Assembly (NCBI RefSeq): GCF_964355755.1
Contig: NC_092672.1
Coordinates: 16,366,501 to 16,430,500 of the forward strand
Length of the DNA: 64,000 nt
DNA from: Antedon mediterranea
Lineage: Eukaryota; Echinodermata; Crinoidea; Comatulida; Antedonidae
Reading direction: 5' to 3'
In this document: piece by piece, positions 45,001-60,100 of the stretch
Position numbering within the stretch: the first letter of the stretch is position 1
How the letters are laid out: each line of letters starts with the position of its first letter
Made by a program: the position numbers and the translations under genes
The notes under the pieces: model-generated
What the model was told of the DNA's origin: nothing
Database searches by the model: none
The model's input: the letters and a program-made list of their open reading frames with translations, nothing else

Positions 45001-48000
45001 CGAGAGAGAGATAGATCAGCGAGAGAGAGATAGATCAGCAAGAGAGAGATAGATCAGCGGGAGAGAGATAGATCAGCTCGAGAGAGATAGGTCAGCGAGA
45101 GAGAGAGAGATAGATCAGCGAGAGATAGATAGATCAGCGAGAGAGATAGATCAGCGAGAGAGAGATAGATCAGGGAGAGAGAGATAGATCAGCGAGAGAG
45201 AGATAGATCAGCGAGAGAGAGATAGATCAGCGAGAGAGAGATAGATCAGCGAGAGAGAGAGATAGATCAGCGAGAGAGAGAGATAGATCAGCGAGAGAGA
45301 TAGATCAGCGAGAGAGATAGATCAGCGAGAGAGAGATAGATCAGCGAGAGAGAAATAGATCAGCGAGAGAGAGATAGATCAGCGAGAGAGAGATATATCA
45401 GCGAGAGAGAGATAGATCAGCGAGAGAGAGATAGATCAGCTTGAGAGAGATAGATCAGCCAGAGAGAGATAGATAGATCAGCGAGAGAGATAGAGAGAGA
45501 TAGATCAGCGAGAGAGAGATAGATCAGCGAGAGAGAGAGATAGATCAGCGAGAGAGAGATAGATCAGCGTGAGAGAGATATATCAGCGAGAGAGAGATAG
45601 ATCAGGGAGAGAGAGATAGATCAGCGAGAGAGAAAGAGAGAGATAGATCAGCGAGAGAGAGATAGATTAGCGAGAGAGAGATAGATAGATCAACGAGAGA
45701 GAGATAGATCAGCAAGAAAGAGATAGATCAGCGAGAGAAAGATAGATCAGCGAGAGAGAGATTGATCAGCGAGAGAGAGATAGATCAGCGAGAGAGAGAT
45801 AGATCAGCGAGAGAGAGATTGATCAGCGAGAGAGAGATAGATCAGCGAGAGAGAGATAGATCAGCGAGAGAGAGATAGATCAGCGAGAGAGAGATAGATC
45901 AGTGATAGAGAGATAGATCAGCGAGAGAGAGATAGATCAGCGAGAGAGAGATAGATCAGCGAGAGGGAGATAGATCAGCGAGAGAGAGATATATCAACGA
46001 GAGAGAGAGATATATTTCAGCGAGAGAGAGATATATCAGCGAGAGAGAGATAGATCAGCGAGAGAGAGATAGATCAGCGAGAGAGAGATAGATCAGCGAG
46101 AGAGAGATAGATCAGCGAGAGAGAGATAGATCAGCGAGAGGGAGAGAGATAGATCGGCGAGCGAGAAGATAGATCAGCGAGAGAGAGACAGATCAGTGAG
46201 AGAGAGATAGATCAGCGAGAGAGAGATTGATCAGCGAGAGAGAGATAGATCAGCGAGAGAGAGATAGATCAGCGAGAGAGATAGATCAGCGAGAGAGAGA
46301 GATAGATCAGCGACAGAGAGATAGATCAGCGAGAGAGATAGATCAGCGAGAGAGAGATAGATCAGCGAGAGAGAGATAGATCAGCGAGAGAGAGATAGAT
46401 CAGCGAGAGAGATAGATCAGCCAGAGGGAGATAGATCAGCCAGAGAGAGATAGATCAGCGTGAGAGAGATAGATCAGCGAGAGAGAGATAGATCAGCGAG
46501 AGAGAGATAGATCAGCGAGAGATATAGATCAGCGAGAGAGAGATAGATCAGCGAGAGAGAGATAGATCAGCGAGAGCGAGAGATAGATAGATCAGCGAGA
46601 GAGAAATAGATCAGCGAGAGAGAGATAGATCAGTGAGAGAGAGATAGATCAGGGACAGAGAGATAGATAGATCAGCGAGAGAGAGATAGATCTGCGAGAG
46701 AGAGATAGATAGATCAGCGAGAGAGATATAGATCAGCGAGAGAGAGAGAGATAGATAGATCAGCGAGAGAGAGATTGATCAGCGAGAGAGAGATAGATAG
46801 ATCAGCGAGAGAGAGATAGATCAGCGAGAGAGAGATAGATAGATCAGCGAGAGAGAGATAGATCAGCGAGAGAGATATATATCAGCGAGAGAGAGATAGA
46901 TCAGCGAGAGAGAGATAGATCAGCGAGAGATAGAGAGAGATAGATCAGCGAGAGAGAGATAGATCAGCGAGAGAGAGAGAGATAGATCAGCGAGAGAGAG
47001 AGATAGATCAGCGAGAGAGAGATAGATAGATCAGCGAGAGAGAGAGATAGATAAGCGAGAGAGAGATATATAGATCAGCGAGAGAGAGATAGATTAGCGA
47101 GAGAGAGATTGATCAGCGAGAGAGAGGTAGATCAGCGAGAGAGAGATAGATCAGCGAGAGAGAGATAGATCAGCGAGAGAGAGATAGATAGATCAGCGAG
47201 AGAGAGAGATAGATCAGCGAAAGAGAGATAGATAGATCAGCGAGAGAGAGAGAGATAGATAAGCGAGAGAGAGATATATAGATCAGCGAGAGAGAGAAAG
47301 ATCAGCGAGAGAGAGATTAATCAGCGAGAGAGAGGTAGATCAGCGAGAGAGAGATAGATCAGCGAGAGAGAGATAGATCAGCGAGAGAGAAATAGATCAG
47401 CGAGAAAGAGATAGATCAGCGAGAGAGATAGATCAGCGAGAGAGATAGATCAGTGAAAGAGAGATAGATCAGCGAGAGAGAGATAGATCAGCGAGAGAGA
47501 GATAGATCAGCCAGAGGGAGATAGATCAGCCAGAGAGAGATAGATCAGCGTGAGAGAGATAGATCAGCGAGAGAGAGATAGATCAGCGAGAGAAAGAGAT
47601 AGATCAGCAAGAGAGAGATAGATCAGCGAGAGACAGATAGATCAGCGAGAGAGAGAGATAGATCAGCGAGAGGGTGATAGATCAGCGAGAGCGAGAGATA
47701 GATAGATCAGCGAGATAGAGATAGATCAGCGAGAGAGAGAGATAGATCAGCGAGAGAGAGATAGATCAGGGACAGAGAGATAGATAGATCAGCGAGAGAG
47801 AGATAGATCTGCGAGAGAGAGATAGATAGATCAGCGAGAGAGATATAGATCAGCGTCAGAGATAGATAGGTCAGCGAGAGAGAGAGATAGATCAGCGAGA
47901 GAGAGAGAGAGATAGATAGATCAGCGAGAGAGAGATAGATCAGCGAGAGAGAGATAGATCAGAGAGAGAGAGAGATAGATCAGGGAGAGAGAGATATATA

Positions 48001-51000
48001 TATCAGCGAGAGAGATAGATCAGCGAGAGAGAGATAGATCAGCGAGAGAGAGATAGATAGATCAGCGAGAGAGAACGAGATTGATCAGCGAGAGAGAGAT
48101 AGATAGATCAGCGAGAGAGAGATAGATCAGCGAGAGAGAGATAGATAGATCAGCGAGAGAGAGATAGATTAGCGAGAGAGAGATAGATAGATCAGCGAGA
48201 GAGAGAGATAGATCAGCGAGAGTGAGAGATAGATCAGCGAGAGAGAGAGAGAGAGAGATAGATCAGCGAGAGATAGATAGATAGATCAGCGAGAGAGAGA
48301 TAGATCAGCGACAGAGAGATAGATAGATCAGCGAGAGAGAGATAGATCAGCGAGAGAGAGAGATAGATCAGCGAGAAAGAGATAGATCAGCGACAGAGAT
48401 ATAGATCAGCGAGAGAGATAGATCAGCGATAGAGAGATAGATCAGCGAGAGAGAGAGATAGATCAGCGAGAGAGAGAGAGATAGATCAACGAGAGAGAGG
48501 TAGATCATCGAGCGAGAGATAGAACAGCGAGAGAGAGTTAGATCAGCGAGAGAGAGAGATATATCAGCGACAGAGAGATAGATCAGCGAGAGATAGATCA
48601 GCGAGAGAGAGAGATAGATCAGCGAGAGAGAGATAGATCAGCGAGAGAGAGAGAGATAGATAGATCAGCGAGAAAGAGAGATAGATCGGCGAGAGAGAGA
48701 TAGATAGATCAGCGAGAGAGAGATAGATCAGCGACAGAGAGATAGATAGATAAGCGAGAGAGAGATAGATCAGCGAGAGAGAGAGATAGATAGATCAGCG
48801 AGAGAGAGATAGATCAGCGACAGAGAGATAGATCAGCGAGAGAGATAGATCAGCGAGAGAGAGATAGATCAGCGAGAGAGAGATAGATCAGCGAGAGAGA
48901 GGTAGATCAGCGAGCGAGAGATAGATCAGCGAGAGAGAGATAGATCAGCGAGAGAGAGATAGATCAGCGAGAGAGAGAGATAGATCAGTGAGAGAGAGAT
49001 AGATCAGCGAGAGCGAGAGATAGATCAGCGAGAGAGAGATAGATCAGCGAGAGAGAGAGATAGATAGATCAGTGAGAGAGAGATAGATCAGCGAGAGAGA
49101 GATAGATAGATCAGCGAGAGAGAGAGATAGATCAGCGACAGAGAGATAGATAGATCAGCGAGAGAGAGATAGATCAGCGAGAGAGAGATAGATAGATCAG
49201 CGAGAGAGATATAGATCAGCGACATAGAGATAGATCAGCGAGAGAGATAGATCAGCGCGAGAGATAGATCAGCGAGAGAGAGATAGATCAACGAGAGAGA
49301 GATAGATCAGCGAGAGAGATAGATCAGCCAGAGAGAGATAGATCAGCGAGAGAGAGAGAGAGATAGATCAGCGAGAGAGAGATAGATCAGCGAGAGAGAG
49401 ATAGATCAGCGAGAGAGAGATAGATCAGTGAGAGAGAGATAGATCAGCGAGAGAGAGATAGATCAGCGAGAGAGAGAGAGATCAGCGAGAGAGATAGATC
49501 AGCGAGAGAGAGATATATCAGCGAGAGAGAGATAGATCAGCGAGAGAGATAGATCAGCGAGAGAGAAATAGATCAGCGAGAGAGAGATAGATCAGCGAGA
49601 GAGAGAGAGATAGATAGATCAGCAAAAGAGAGAGAGATAGATAGATAAGCGAGAGAGAGAGATAGATAGATCAGCGAGAGAGAGAGAGAGAGATCAGCGA
49701 GAGAGAGATAGATAGATCAGCGAGAGAGAGAGATAGTTAGATCAGCGAGAGAGAGAGATAGATCAGCGAGAGAGAGATAGATATATCAGCGAGAGAGAGA
49801 GAGAGCGATAGATCAGAGAGAGAGAGAGAGATAGATCAGCGAGAGATAGAGATAGATAGATCAGCGAGAGAGAGAGAGAGATCAGCGAGAGAGAGATAGA
49901 TAGATCAGCGAGAGAGAGAGATAGTTAGATCAGCGAGAGAAAGAGAGATAGATCAGCGAGAGAGAGAGAGATAGATAGATCAGCGAGAGAGAAATAGATC
50001 AGAGAGAGAGAGAGAGATAGATCAGAGAGAGAGAGATAGATCAGCGAGAGAGAGATAGATCAGCGAGAGAGAGATAGATCAGTGAGAGAGAGATAGATCA
50101 GCGAGAGAGAGATAGATCAGCGAGTGAGAGATAGATCAGCGAGAGAGAGATAGATCAGCGAGAGAGAGATAGATCAGCGAGAGAGAGAGATAGATCAGCG
50201 AGAGAGATAGATCAGCGAGAGAGTGATAGATCAGCGAGAGAGAGAGATCAGCGAGAGAGAGATAGATCAGCGAGAGAGATAGATCAGCGGGAGAGAGATA
50301 GATCAGCGAGAGAGAGAGATAGATGAGCGAGAGAGAGATAGATATATCAGCGAGAGATAGATAGATCAGCGAGAGAGAGATAGATAGATCAGCGAGAGAG
50401 AGATAGATCAGCGAGAGAGAGATAGATAGATCAACGAGAGAGAGATAGATCAGCGAGAGAGAGATAGATAGATCAGCGAGAGAAAGATAGATCAGCGAGA
50501 GAGAGAGAGATAGATAGATCAGCGAGAGAGAGATAGATCAGCGAGAGATAGATAGATCAGCCAGAGAGAGATAGATCAGCGAGAGAGAGATAGATCAGCG
50601 AGAGAAAGATAGATCAGCGAGAGAGAGATAGATCAGCGAGAGAGAGATATATCAGCGAGAGAGAGATAGATCAGCGAGAGAGAGATAGATCAGCGAGAGA
50701 GATAGATCAGCGACAGAGAGATAGATCAGCGAGAGAGAGAGAGATATATAGGCGGGAGAGAGATATATCAGCGAGAGAGAGATAGATCAGCGAGAGAGAT
50801 AGATCAGCGAGAGAGATAGATCAGCGTGAAAGATATAGATCAGCGAGAGAGAGATAGATCAGCGAGAGAGAGATAGATCAGCGAGAGAGATAGATAGATT
50901 AGCGAGAGAGATAGATCAGCGAGGGAGAGATAGATCAGCGAGAGAGAGATAGATCAGCGAGAGAGAGATAGATCAGCGAGAAAGAGATAGATCAGCGAGA

Positions 51001-54000
51001 GAGAGAGATAGATCAGCGAGAGAGAGATAGATCAGCAAGAGAGAGATAGATCAGCGGGAGAGAGATAGATCAGCTCGAGAGAGATAGATCAGCGAGAGAG
51101 AGAGAGATAGATCAGCGAGAGATAGATAGATCAGCGAGAGAGATAGATCAGCGAGAGAGAGATAGATCAGGGAGAGAGAGATAGATCAGCGAGAGAGAGA
51201 TAGATCAGCGAGAGAGAGATAGATCAGCGAGAGAGAGATAGATCAGCGAGAGAGAGAGATAGATCAGCGAGAGAGAGAGATAGATCAGCGAGAGAGAGAG
51301 ATAGATCAGCGAGAGAGAGATAGATCAGCGAGAGAGAGATATATCAGCGAGAGAGAGATAGATCAGCGAGAGAGAGATAGATCAGCTTGAGAGAGATAGA
51401 TCAGCTTGAGAGAGATAGATCAGCCAGAGAGAGATAGATAGATCAGCGAGAGAGATAGAGAGAGATAGATCAGCGAGAGAGAGATAGATCAGCGAGAGAG
51501 AGAGATAGATCAGCGAGAGAGAGATAGATCAGCGAGAGAGAGATAGATCAGCGTGAGAGAGATATATCAGCGAGAGAGAGATAGATCAGGGAGAGAGAGA
51601 TAGATCAGCGAGAGAGAAAGAGAGAGATAGATCAGCGAGAGAGAGATAGATTAGCGAGAGAGAGATAGATAGATCAACGAGAGAGAGATAGATCAGCAAG
51701 AAAGAGATAGATCAGCGAGAGAAAGATAGATCAGCGAGAGAGAGATTGATCAGCGAGAGAGAGATAGATCAGCGAGAGAGAGATAGATCAGCGAGAAAGA
51801 GATAGATCAGCGAGAGAGAGAGATAGATCAGCGAGAGAGAGGTACATCAGCGAGAGAGAGATAGATAGATCAGAGAGAGAGACAGCGATAGATCAGCGAG
51901 AGAGAGATAGATAGATCAGCTTGAGAGACAGAGATAGATCAGCGAGGGAGAGAGATAGATCAGCGAGAGAGAGATAGATCGAGGAGAGAGAGATAGATCA
52001 GCGAGAGAGAGATAGATCAGCGAGAGAGAGATAGATCAGCGAGAGAGAGATAGATCAGCGAGAGAGAGAGATAGATCAGCGAGAGAGAGAGAAAGATCAG
52101 CGAGAGAGAGATAGATCAGCAAGAGAGATAGATCATCGAGAGAGATAGATCAGCGAGAGAGAGATAGATCAGCGAGAGAGAGATAGATAAGCGAGAGAGA
52201 GATAGATCAGCGAGAGAGAGATATATCAGCGAGAGAGAGATAGATCAGCGAGAGAGAGATAGATCAGCGAGAGAGATAGATCAGCGAGAGAGAGAGAGAT
52301 AGATCAGCGAGAGAGAGATAGGTCAGCGAGAGAGAGAGATAGATCAGCGAGAGAGAGATAGATCAGCGAGAGAGATAGATCAGCGAGAGAGAGATAGATC
52401 AGCGAGAGAGATATAGATCAGCGAGAGAGAAATAGATCAGCGTGAGAGATAGATAGGTCAGCGAGAGAGAGATAGATCAGCGAGAGAGAGAGATAGATAG
52501 ATCAGCGAGAGAGAGATAGATCAGCGAGAGAGAGATAGATAGATCAGCGAGAGAGAGATAGATCAGGGAGAGAGAGAGAGATTTATCAGCGAGAGAGAGA
52601 TAGATCAGCGAGAGAGAGATAGATCAGCGAGAGAGAGATAGATAGATCAGCGAGAGAGAGAGATTGATCAGCGAGAGAGAGATAGATAGATCAGCGAGAG
52701 AGAGAGATAGATCAGCGAGAGAGAGATAGATAGATCAGCGAGAGAGAGAGATAGATTAGCGAGAGAGAGATAGATAGATCAGCGAGAGAGAGAGAGATAG
52801 ATCAGCGAGAGAGAGAGATAGATCAGCGAGAGAGAGAAAGAGAGAGATAGATCAGCGAGAGATAGATAGATAGATCAGCGAGAGAGACATAGATCAGCGA
52901 CAGAGAGATAGATAGATCAGCGACAGAGAGATAGATCAGCGAGAGAGAGAGATAGATCAGCGAGAAAGAGATAGATCAGCGACAGAGATATAGATCAGCG
53001 AGAGAGATAGATCAGCGATAGAGAGATAGATCAGCGAGAGAGAGAGATAGATCAGCGAGAGAGAGAGAGAGATAGATCAACGAGAGAGAGGTAGATCAGT
53101 GAGCGAGAGATAGAACAGCGAGAGAGAGTTAGATCAGCGAGAGAGAGAGATATATCAGCGACAGAGAGATAGATCAGCGAGAGATAGATCAGCGAGAGAG
53201 AGAGATAGATCAGCGAGAGAGAGATAGATCAGCGAGAGAGAGAGATAGATAGATCAACGAGAGAGAGAGATAGATCGGCGAGAGAGAGATAGATAGATCA
53301 GCGAGAGAGACATAGATCAGCGACAGAGAGATAGATAGATCAGCGAGAGAGAGATAGATCAGCGAGAGAGAGAGATAGATAGATCAGCGAGAGAGATAGA
53401 TCAGCCAGAGGGAGATAGATCAGCCAGAGAGAGAGATAGATCAGCGTGAGAGAGATAGATCAGCGAGAGAGAGATAGATCAGCGAGAGAGAGAGATAGAT
53501 CAGCGAGAGATATAGATCAGCGAGAGAGAGATAGATCAGCGAGAGAGAGATAGATCAGCGAGAGAGAGATAGATCAGCGAGAGCGAGAGATAGATAGATC
53601 AGCGAGAGAGAAATAGATCAGGGACAGAGAGATAGATAGATCAGCGAGAGAGAGATAGATCTGCGAGAGAGAGATAGATAGATCAGCGAGAGAGATATAG
53701 ATCAGCGAGAGACAGAGATAGATAGATCAGCGAGAGAGAGATTGATCAGCGAGAGAGAGATAGATAGATCAGCGAGAGAGAGATAGATCAGCGAGAGAGA
53801 GATAGATAGATCAGCGAGAGAGAGATAGATCAGCGAGAGAGAGATATATCAGCGAGAGAGAGATAGATCAGCGAGAGAGAGATAGATCAGCGAGAGAGAG
53901 AGAGAGATAGATCAGCGAGAGAGAGATAGATCAGCGAGAGAGAGATAGATAGATCAGCGAGAGAGAGAGATAGATCAGCGAGAGAGAGATAGATAGATCA

Positions 54001-57000
54001 GCGAGAGAGAGAGAGATAGATAAGCGAGAGAGAGATATATAGATCAGCGAGAGAGAGATAGATCAGCGAGAGAGAGATAGATCAGCGAGAGAGAGATTGA
54101 TCAGCGAGAGAGAGATAGATCAGCGAGAGAGAGATAGATCAGCGAGAGAGAGATTGATCAGCGAGAGAGAAATAGATCAGCGACAAAGAAATAGATCAGC
54201 GAGAGAGATAGATCAGCGAGAGAGAGATAGATCAGCGAAAGAGAGATAGATCAGCGAGAGAGAGATAGATCAGCGAGAGAGAGATAGATCAGCGAGAGAG
54301 AGAGATAGATCAGCGAGAGAGAGATAGATCAGCGAGAGAGAGAGATAGATAGATCAGCGAGAGAGAGATAGATCAGCGAGAGAGAGAGATAGATAGATCA
54401 GCGAGAGAGAGATAGATCAGGGAGAGAGAGAGAGATATATCAGCGAGAGAGAGATAGATCAGCGAGAGAGAGATAGATCAGCGAGAGAGAGAGATAGATC
54501 AGCGAGAGAGAGATAGATCAGCGAGAGAGAGATAGATAGATCAGCGAGAGAGAGAGATTGATCAGCGAGAGAGAGATAGATAGATCAGCGAGAGAGAGAG
54601 ATAGATCAGCGAGAGAGAGATAGATAGATCAGCGAGAGAGAGAGATAGATTAGCGAGAGAGAGATAGATAGATCAGCGAGAGAGAGAGATCGATCAGCGA
54701 GAGAGAGAGAGATAGATCAGCGAGAGAGAGAGAGAGAGATAGATCAGCGAGAGATAGATAGATAGATCAGCGAGAGAGAGATAGATCAGCGACAGAGAGA
54801 TAGATAGATCAGCGAGAGAGAGAGAGATAGATCAGCGAGAGAGATAGATCAGCGAGAGAGAGATAGATCAGCGAGAGCGAGAGATAGATCAGCGAGAGAG
54901 AGATAGATCAGCGAGAGAGAGAGATAGATAGATCAGCGAGAGACAGATAGATCAGCGAGAGAGAGATAGATAGATCAGCGAGAGAGAGAGATAGATCAGC
55001 GACAGAGAGATAGATAGATCAGCGAGAGAGAGATAGATCAGCGAGAGAGAGATAGATAGATCAGCGAGAGAGATATAGATCAGCGACATAGAGATAGATC
55101 AGCGAGAGAGATAGATCAGCGAGAGAGATAGATCAGCGAGAGAGAGATAGATCAACGAGAGAGAGATAGATCAGCGAGAGAGATAGATCAGCGAGAGAGA
55201 GATAGATCAGCGAGAGAGAGAGAGAGATAGATCAGCGAGAGAGAGATAGATCAGCGAGAGAGAGATAGATCAGCGAGAGAGAGATAGATCGGTGAGAGAG
55301 AGATAGATCAGCGAGAGAGAGATAGATCAGCAAGAGAGAGAGAGATCAGCGAGAGAGATAGATCAGCGAGAGAGAGATATATCAGCGAGAGAGAGATAGA
55401 TCAGCGAGAGAGATAGATCAGCGAGAGAGAAATAGATCAGCGAGAGAGAGATAGATCAGCGAGAGAGAGAGATAGATAGATCAGCGAGAGAGAGAGAGAT
55501 AGATAGATAAGCGAGAGAGAGATAGATAGATCAGCGAGAGAGAGAGAGAGAGATCAGCGAGAGAGAGATAGATAGATCAGCGAGAGAGAGAGATAGTTAG
55601 ATCAGCGAGAGAGAGAGATAGATCAGCGAGAGAGAGATAGATATATCAGCGAGAGAGAGAGAGCGATAGATCAGAGAAAGAGAGAGAGAGATAGATCAGC
55701 GAGAGATAGAGATAGATAGATCAGCGAGAGAGAGAGAGAGATCAGCGAGAGAGAGATAGATAGATCAGCGAGAGAGAGAGATAGTTAGATCAACGAGAGA
55801 AAAAGAGATAGATCAGCGAGAGAGAGAGATAGATAGATCAGCGAGAGAGAAATAGATCAGAGAGAGAGAGAGAGAGATAGATCAGAGAGAGAGATAGATC
55901 AGCGAGAGAGAGATAGATCAGCGAGAGAGAGATAGATCAGTGAGAGAGAGATAGATCAGCGAGAGAGAGATAGATCAGCGAGTGAGAGATAGATCAGCGA
56001 GAGAGAGATAGATCAGCGAGAGAGAGATAGATCAGCGAGAGAGAGATAGATCAGCGAGAGAGAGATAGATCAGCGAGAGAGTGATAGATCAGCGAGAGAG
56101 AGAGATCAGCGAGAGAGAGATAGATCAGCGAGAGAGATAGATCAGCGGGAGAGAGATAGATCAGCGAGAGAGAGAGATAGATGAGCGAGAGAGAGATAGA
56201 TATATCAGCGAGAGATAGATAGATCAGCGAGAGAGAGATAGATAGATCAGCGAGAGAGAGATAGATCAGCGAGAGAGAGATAGATAGATCAACGAGAGAG
56301 AGATAGATCAGCGAGAGAGAGATAGATAGATCAGCGAGAGAAAGATAGATCAGCGAGAGAGAGAGAGAGATAGATAGATCAGCGAGAGAGAGATAGATCA
56401 GCGAGAGATAGATAGATCAGCCAGAGAGAGATAGATCAGCGAGAGAGGGATAGATCAGCGGGAGAGATAGATCAGCGAGAGAGAGATAGATCAGCAAGAG
56501 AGAGGTAGATCAGTGAGAGAGAGATAGATCAGCGAGAGAGAGATAGATCAGCGAGAGAGATATAGATCAGTGAGAGAGAGATAGATCAGCGAGAGATAGA
56601 TAGATAGATCAGCGAGAGAGAGATAGATAGATCAGCGAGAGAGAGATAGATAGATCAGCGAGAGAGAGATAGATCAGCGAGAGAGAGATAGATAGATCAG
56701 CGAGAGATAGAGATAGATAGATCAGCGAGAGAGAGAGATAGATAGATCAGCTAGAGAGAGAGAGATAGAGATCAGCGAGAGAGAGATAGATAGATCAGCG
56801 AGAGAGAGAGAGATAGTTAGATCAGCGAGAGAGCGAGAGATAGATCAGTGAGAGAGAGATAGATAGATCAGCGAGAGAGAGAGATAGATCAGAGAGAGAG
56901 AGATAGATCAGAGAGAGAGAGAGATAGATCAGCGAGAGAGAGATAGATCAGCGAGAGAGAGAGATAGATCAATGAGAGAGAGATAGATCAGCGAGAGAGA

Positions 57001-57116
57001 GATAGATCAGCGATAGAGAGATAGATCAGCGAGAGAGATAGATCAGCGGGAGAGAGATAGATCAGCGAGAGAGAGATAGATCAGCGAGAGAGAGATAGAT
57101 CAGTGAGAGAGATAGA

Positions 57117-57147
<31 letters not shown>

Positions 57148-60100
57148 TCAGCAAGAGAGAGATAGATCAGCGAGAGAGATAGATCAGCGAGAGAGAGATA
57201 GATCAGCGAGAGAGAGATAGATCAGTGAGAGAGAGATAGATCAGCGAGAGAGAGATAGATCAGCGAGAGAGAGATAGATCAGCGAGAGAGAGATAGATCA
57301 GCGAGAGAGAGATAGATCAGCGAGAGAGAGAGATAGATCAGCGAGAGAGAGATAGATCAGCGAGAGAGAGATATATCAGCGAGAGAGATAGATCAGCGAG
57401 AGAGAGAGATAGATCAGCGAAAGAGAGATAAATCAGCGAGAGAGAGATAGATCAGCGAGAGAGAGATAGATCAGCGAGAGAGAGATAGATCAGCGAGAGA
57501 GAGAGATAGATAAGCGAGAGAGAGATAGATCAGCGAGAGAGAGATAGATCAGCGAGAAAGAGAGAGAGAGATAGATCAGCGAGAGAGAGATAGATCAGCG
57601 AGAGAGAGATAGATCAGCGAGAGAGAGATAGATCAGCGAGAGAGAGATATATCAGCGGGAGAGAGATAGATCAGCGAGAGAGAGAGATAGATCAGCGATA
57701 GAGAGGATAGATCAGCGAGAGAGAGAGATAGATCAGCGAGAGAGAGATTGATCAGCGAGAGAGAGATAGATCAGCGAGAGAGAGATAGATCAGCGAGAGA
57801 GAGATAGATCAGCGAGAGAGAGATAGATCAGTGAGAGAGAGATAGATCAGCGAGAGAGAGATAGATCAGCGAGAGAGAGATAGATCAGCGAGAGAGAGAT
57901 AGATCAGCGAGAGAGAGATATATCAACGAGAGAGAGAGAGATATTTCAGCGAGAGAGAGATATTTCAGCGAGAGAGAGATAGATCAGCGAGAGAGAGATA
58001 GATCAGCGAGAGAGAGATAGATCAGCGAGAGAGAGATAGATCAGCCAGAGGGAGATAGATCAGCCAGAGAGAGATAGATCAGCGTGAGAGAGATAGATCA
58101 GCGAGAGAGAGATAGATCAGCGAGAGAAAGAGATAGGTCAGCAAGAGAGAGATAGATCAGCGAGAGAGAGATAGATCAGCGAGAGAGAGAGATAGATCAG
58201 CGAGAGGGAGATAGATCAGCGAGAGCGAGAGATAGATAGATCAGTGAGATAGAGATAGATCAGCGAGAGAGAGAGATAGATCAGCGAGAGAGAGATAGAT
58301 CAGGGACAGAGAGATAGATAGATCAGCGAGAGAGAGATAGATCTGCGAGAGAGAGATAGATAGATCAGCGAGAGAGATATAGATCAGCGTGAGAGATAGA
58401 TAGGTCAGCGAGAGAGAGATAGATCAGCGAGAGAGAGAGATAGATAGATCAGCGAGAGAGAGATAGATCAGCGAGAGAGAGATAGATAGATCAGCGAGAG
58501 AGAGATAGATCAGGGAGAGAGAGAGATATATATCAGCGAGAGAGAGATAGATCAGCGAGAGAGAGATAGATCAGCGAGAGAGAGAGATAGATCAGCGAAA
58601 GAGAGATAGATCAGCGAGAGAGAGATAGATAGATCAGCGAGAGAGAGAGATTGATCAGCGAGAGAGAGATAGATAGATCAGCGAGAGAGAGAGATAGATC
58701 AGCGAGAGAGAGATAGATAGATCAGCGAGAGAGAGAGATAGATTAGCGAGAGAGAGATAGATAGATCAGCGAGAAAGAGAGATAGATCAGCGAAAGAGAG
58801 AGATAGATCAGCGAGAGAGAGAGAGAGAGAGAGATAGATCAGCGAGAGATAGATAGATAGATCAGCGAGAGAGACATAGATCAGCGACAGAGAGATAGAT
58901 AGATCAGCGACAGAGAGATAGATCAGCGAGAGAGAGAGATAGATCAGCGAGAAAGAGATAGATCAGCGACAGAGATATAGATCAGCGAGAGAGATAGATC
59001 AGCGATAGAGAGATAGATCAGTGAGAGAGAGAGATAGATCAGCGAGAGAGAGAGAGATAGATCAACGAGAGAGAGGTAGATCAGCGAGCGAGAGATAGAA
59101 CAGCTAGAGAGAGTTAGATCAGCGAGAGAGAGAGAGATATATCAGCGACAGAGAGATAGATCAGCGAGAGATAGATCAACGAGAGAGAGAGATAGATCAG
59201 CGAGAGAGAGATAGATCAGCGAGAGAGAGAGAGATAGATAGATCAACGAGAGAGAGATAGATCAGCGAGAGAGAGATAGATAGATCAGCGAGAGAGAGAG
59301 ATAGATAGATCAGCGAGTGAGAGATAGATCAGCAAGAGAGAGATAGATCAGCGAGAGAAAGAGATAGGTCAGCAAGAGAGAGATAGATCAGCGAGAGAGA
59401 GATAGATCAGCGAGAGAGAGAGATAGATCAGCGAGAGGGAGATAGATCAGCGAGAGCGAGAGATAGATAGATCAGCGAGATAGAGATAGATCAGCGAGAG
59501 AGAGAGAGATAGATCAGCGAGAGAGAGATAGATCAAGGACAGAGAGATAGATAGATCAGCGAGAGAGAGATAGATCTGCGAGAGAGAGATAGATAGATCA
59601 GCGAGAGAGATATAGATCAGCGTGAGAGATAGATAGGTCAGCGAGAGAGAGATAGATCAGCGAGAGAGAGAGATAGATAGATCAGCGAGAGAGAGATAGA
59701 TCAGCGAGAGAGAGATAGATAGATCAGCGAGAGAGAGATAGATCAGGGAGAGAGAGAGAGATTTATCAGCGAGAGAGAGATAGATCAGCGAGAGAGAGAT
59801 AGATCAGCGAGAGAGAGAGATAGATCAGCGAGAGAGAGATAGATCAGCGAGAGAGAGATAGATAGATCAGCGAGAGAGAGAGATTGATCAGCGAGAGAGA
59901 GATAGATAGATCAGCGAGAGAGAGAGAGATAGATCAGCGAGAGAGAGATAGATAGATCAGCGAGAGAGAGAGATAGATTAGCGAGAGAGAGATAGATAGA
60001 TCAGCGAGAGAGAGAGAGATAGATCAGCGAGAGAGAGAGATAGATCAGCGAGAGAGAGAGAGAGAGAGAGATAGATCAGCGAGAGATAGATAGATAGATC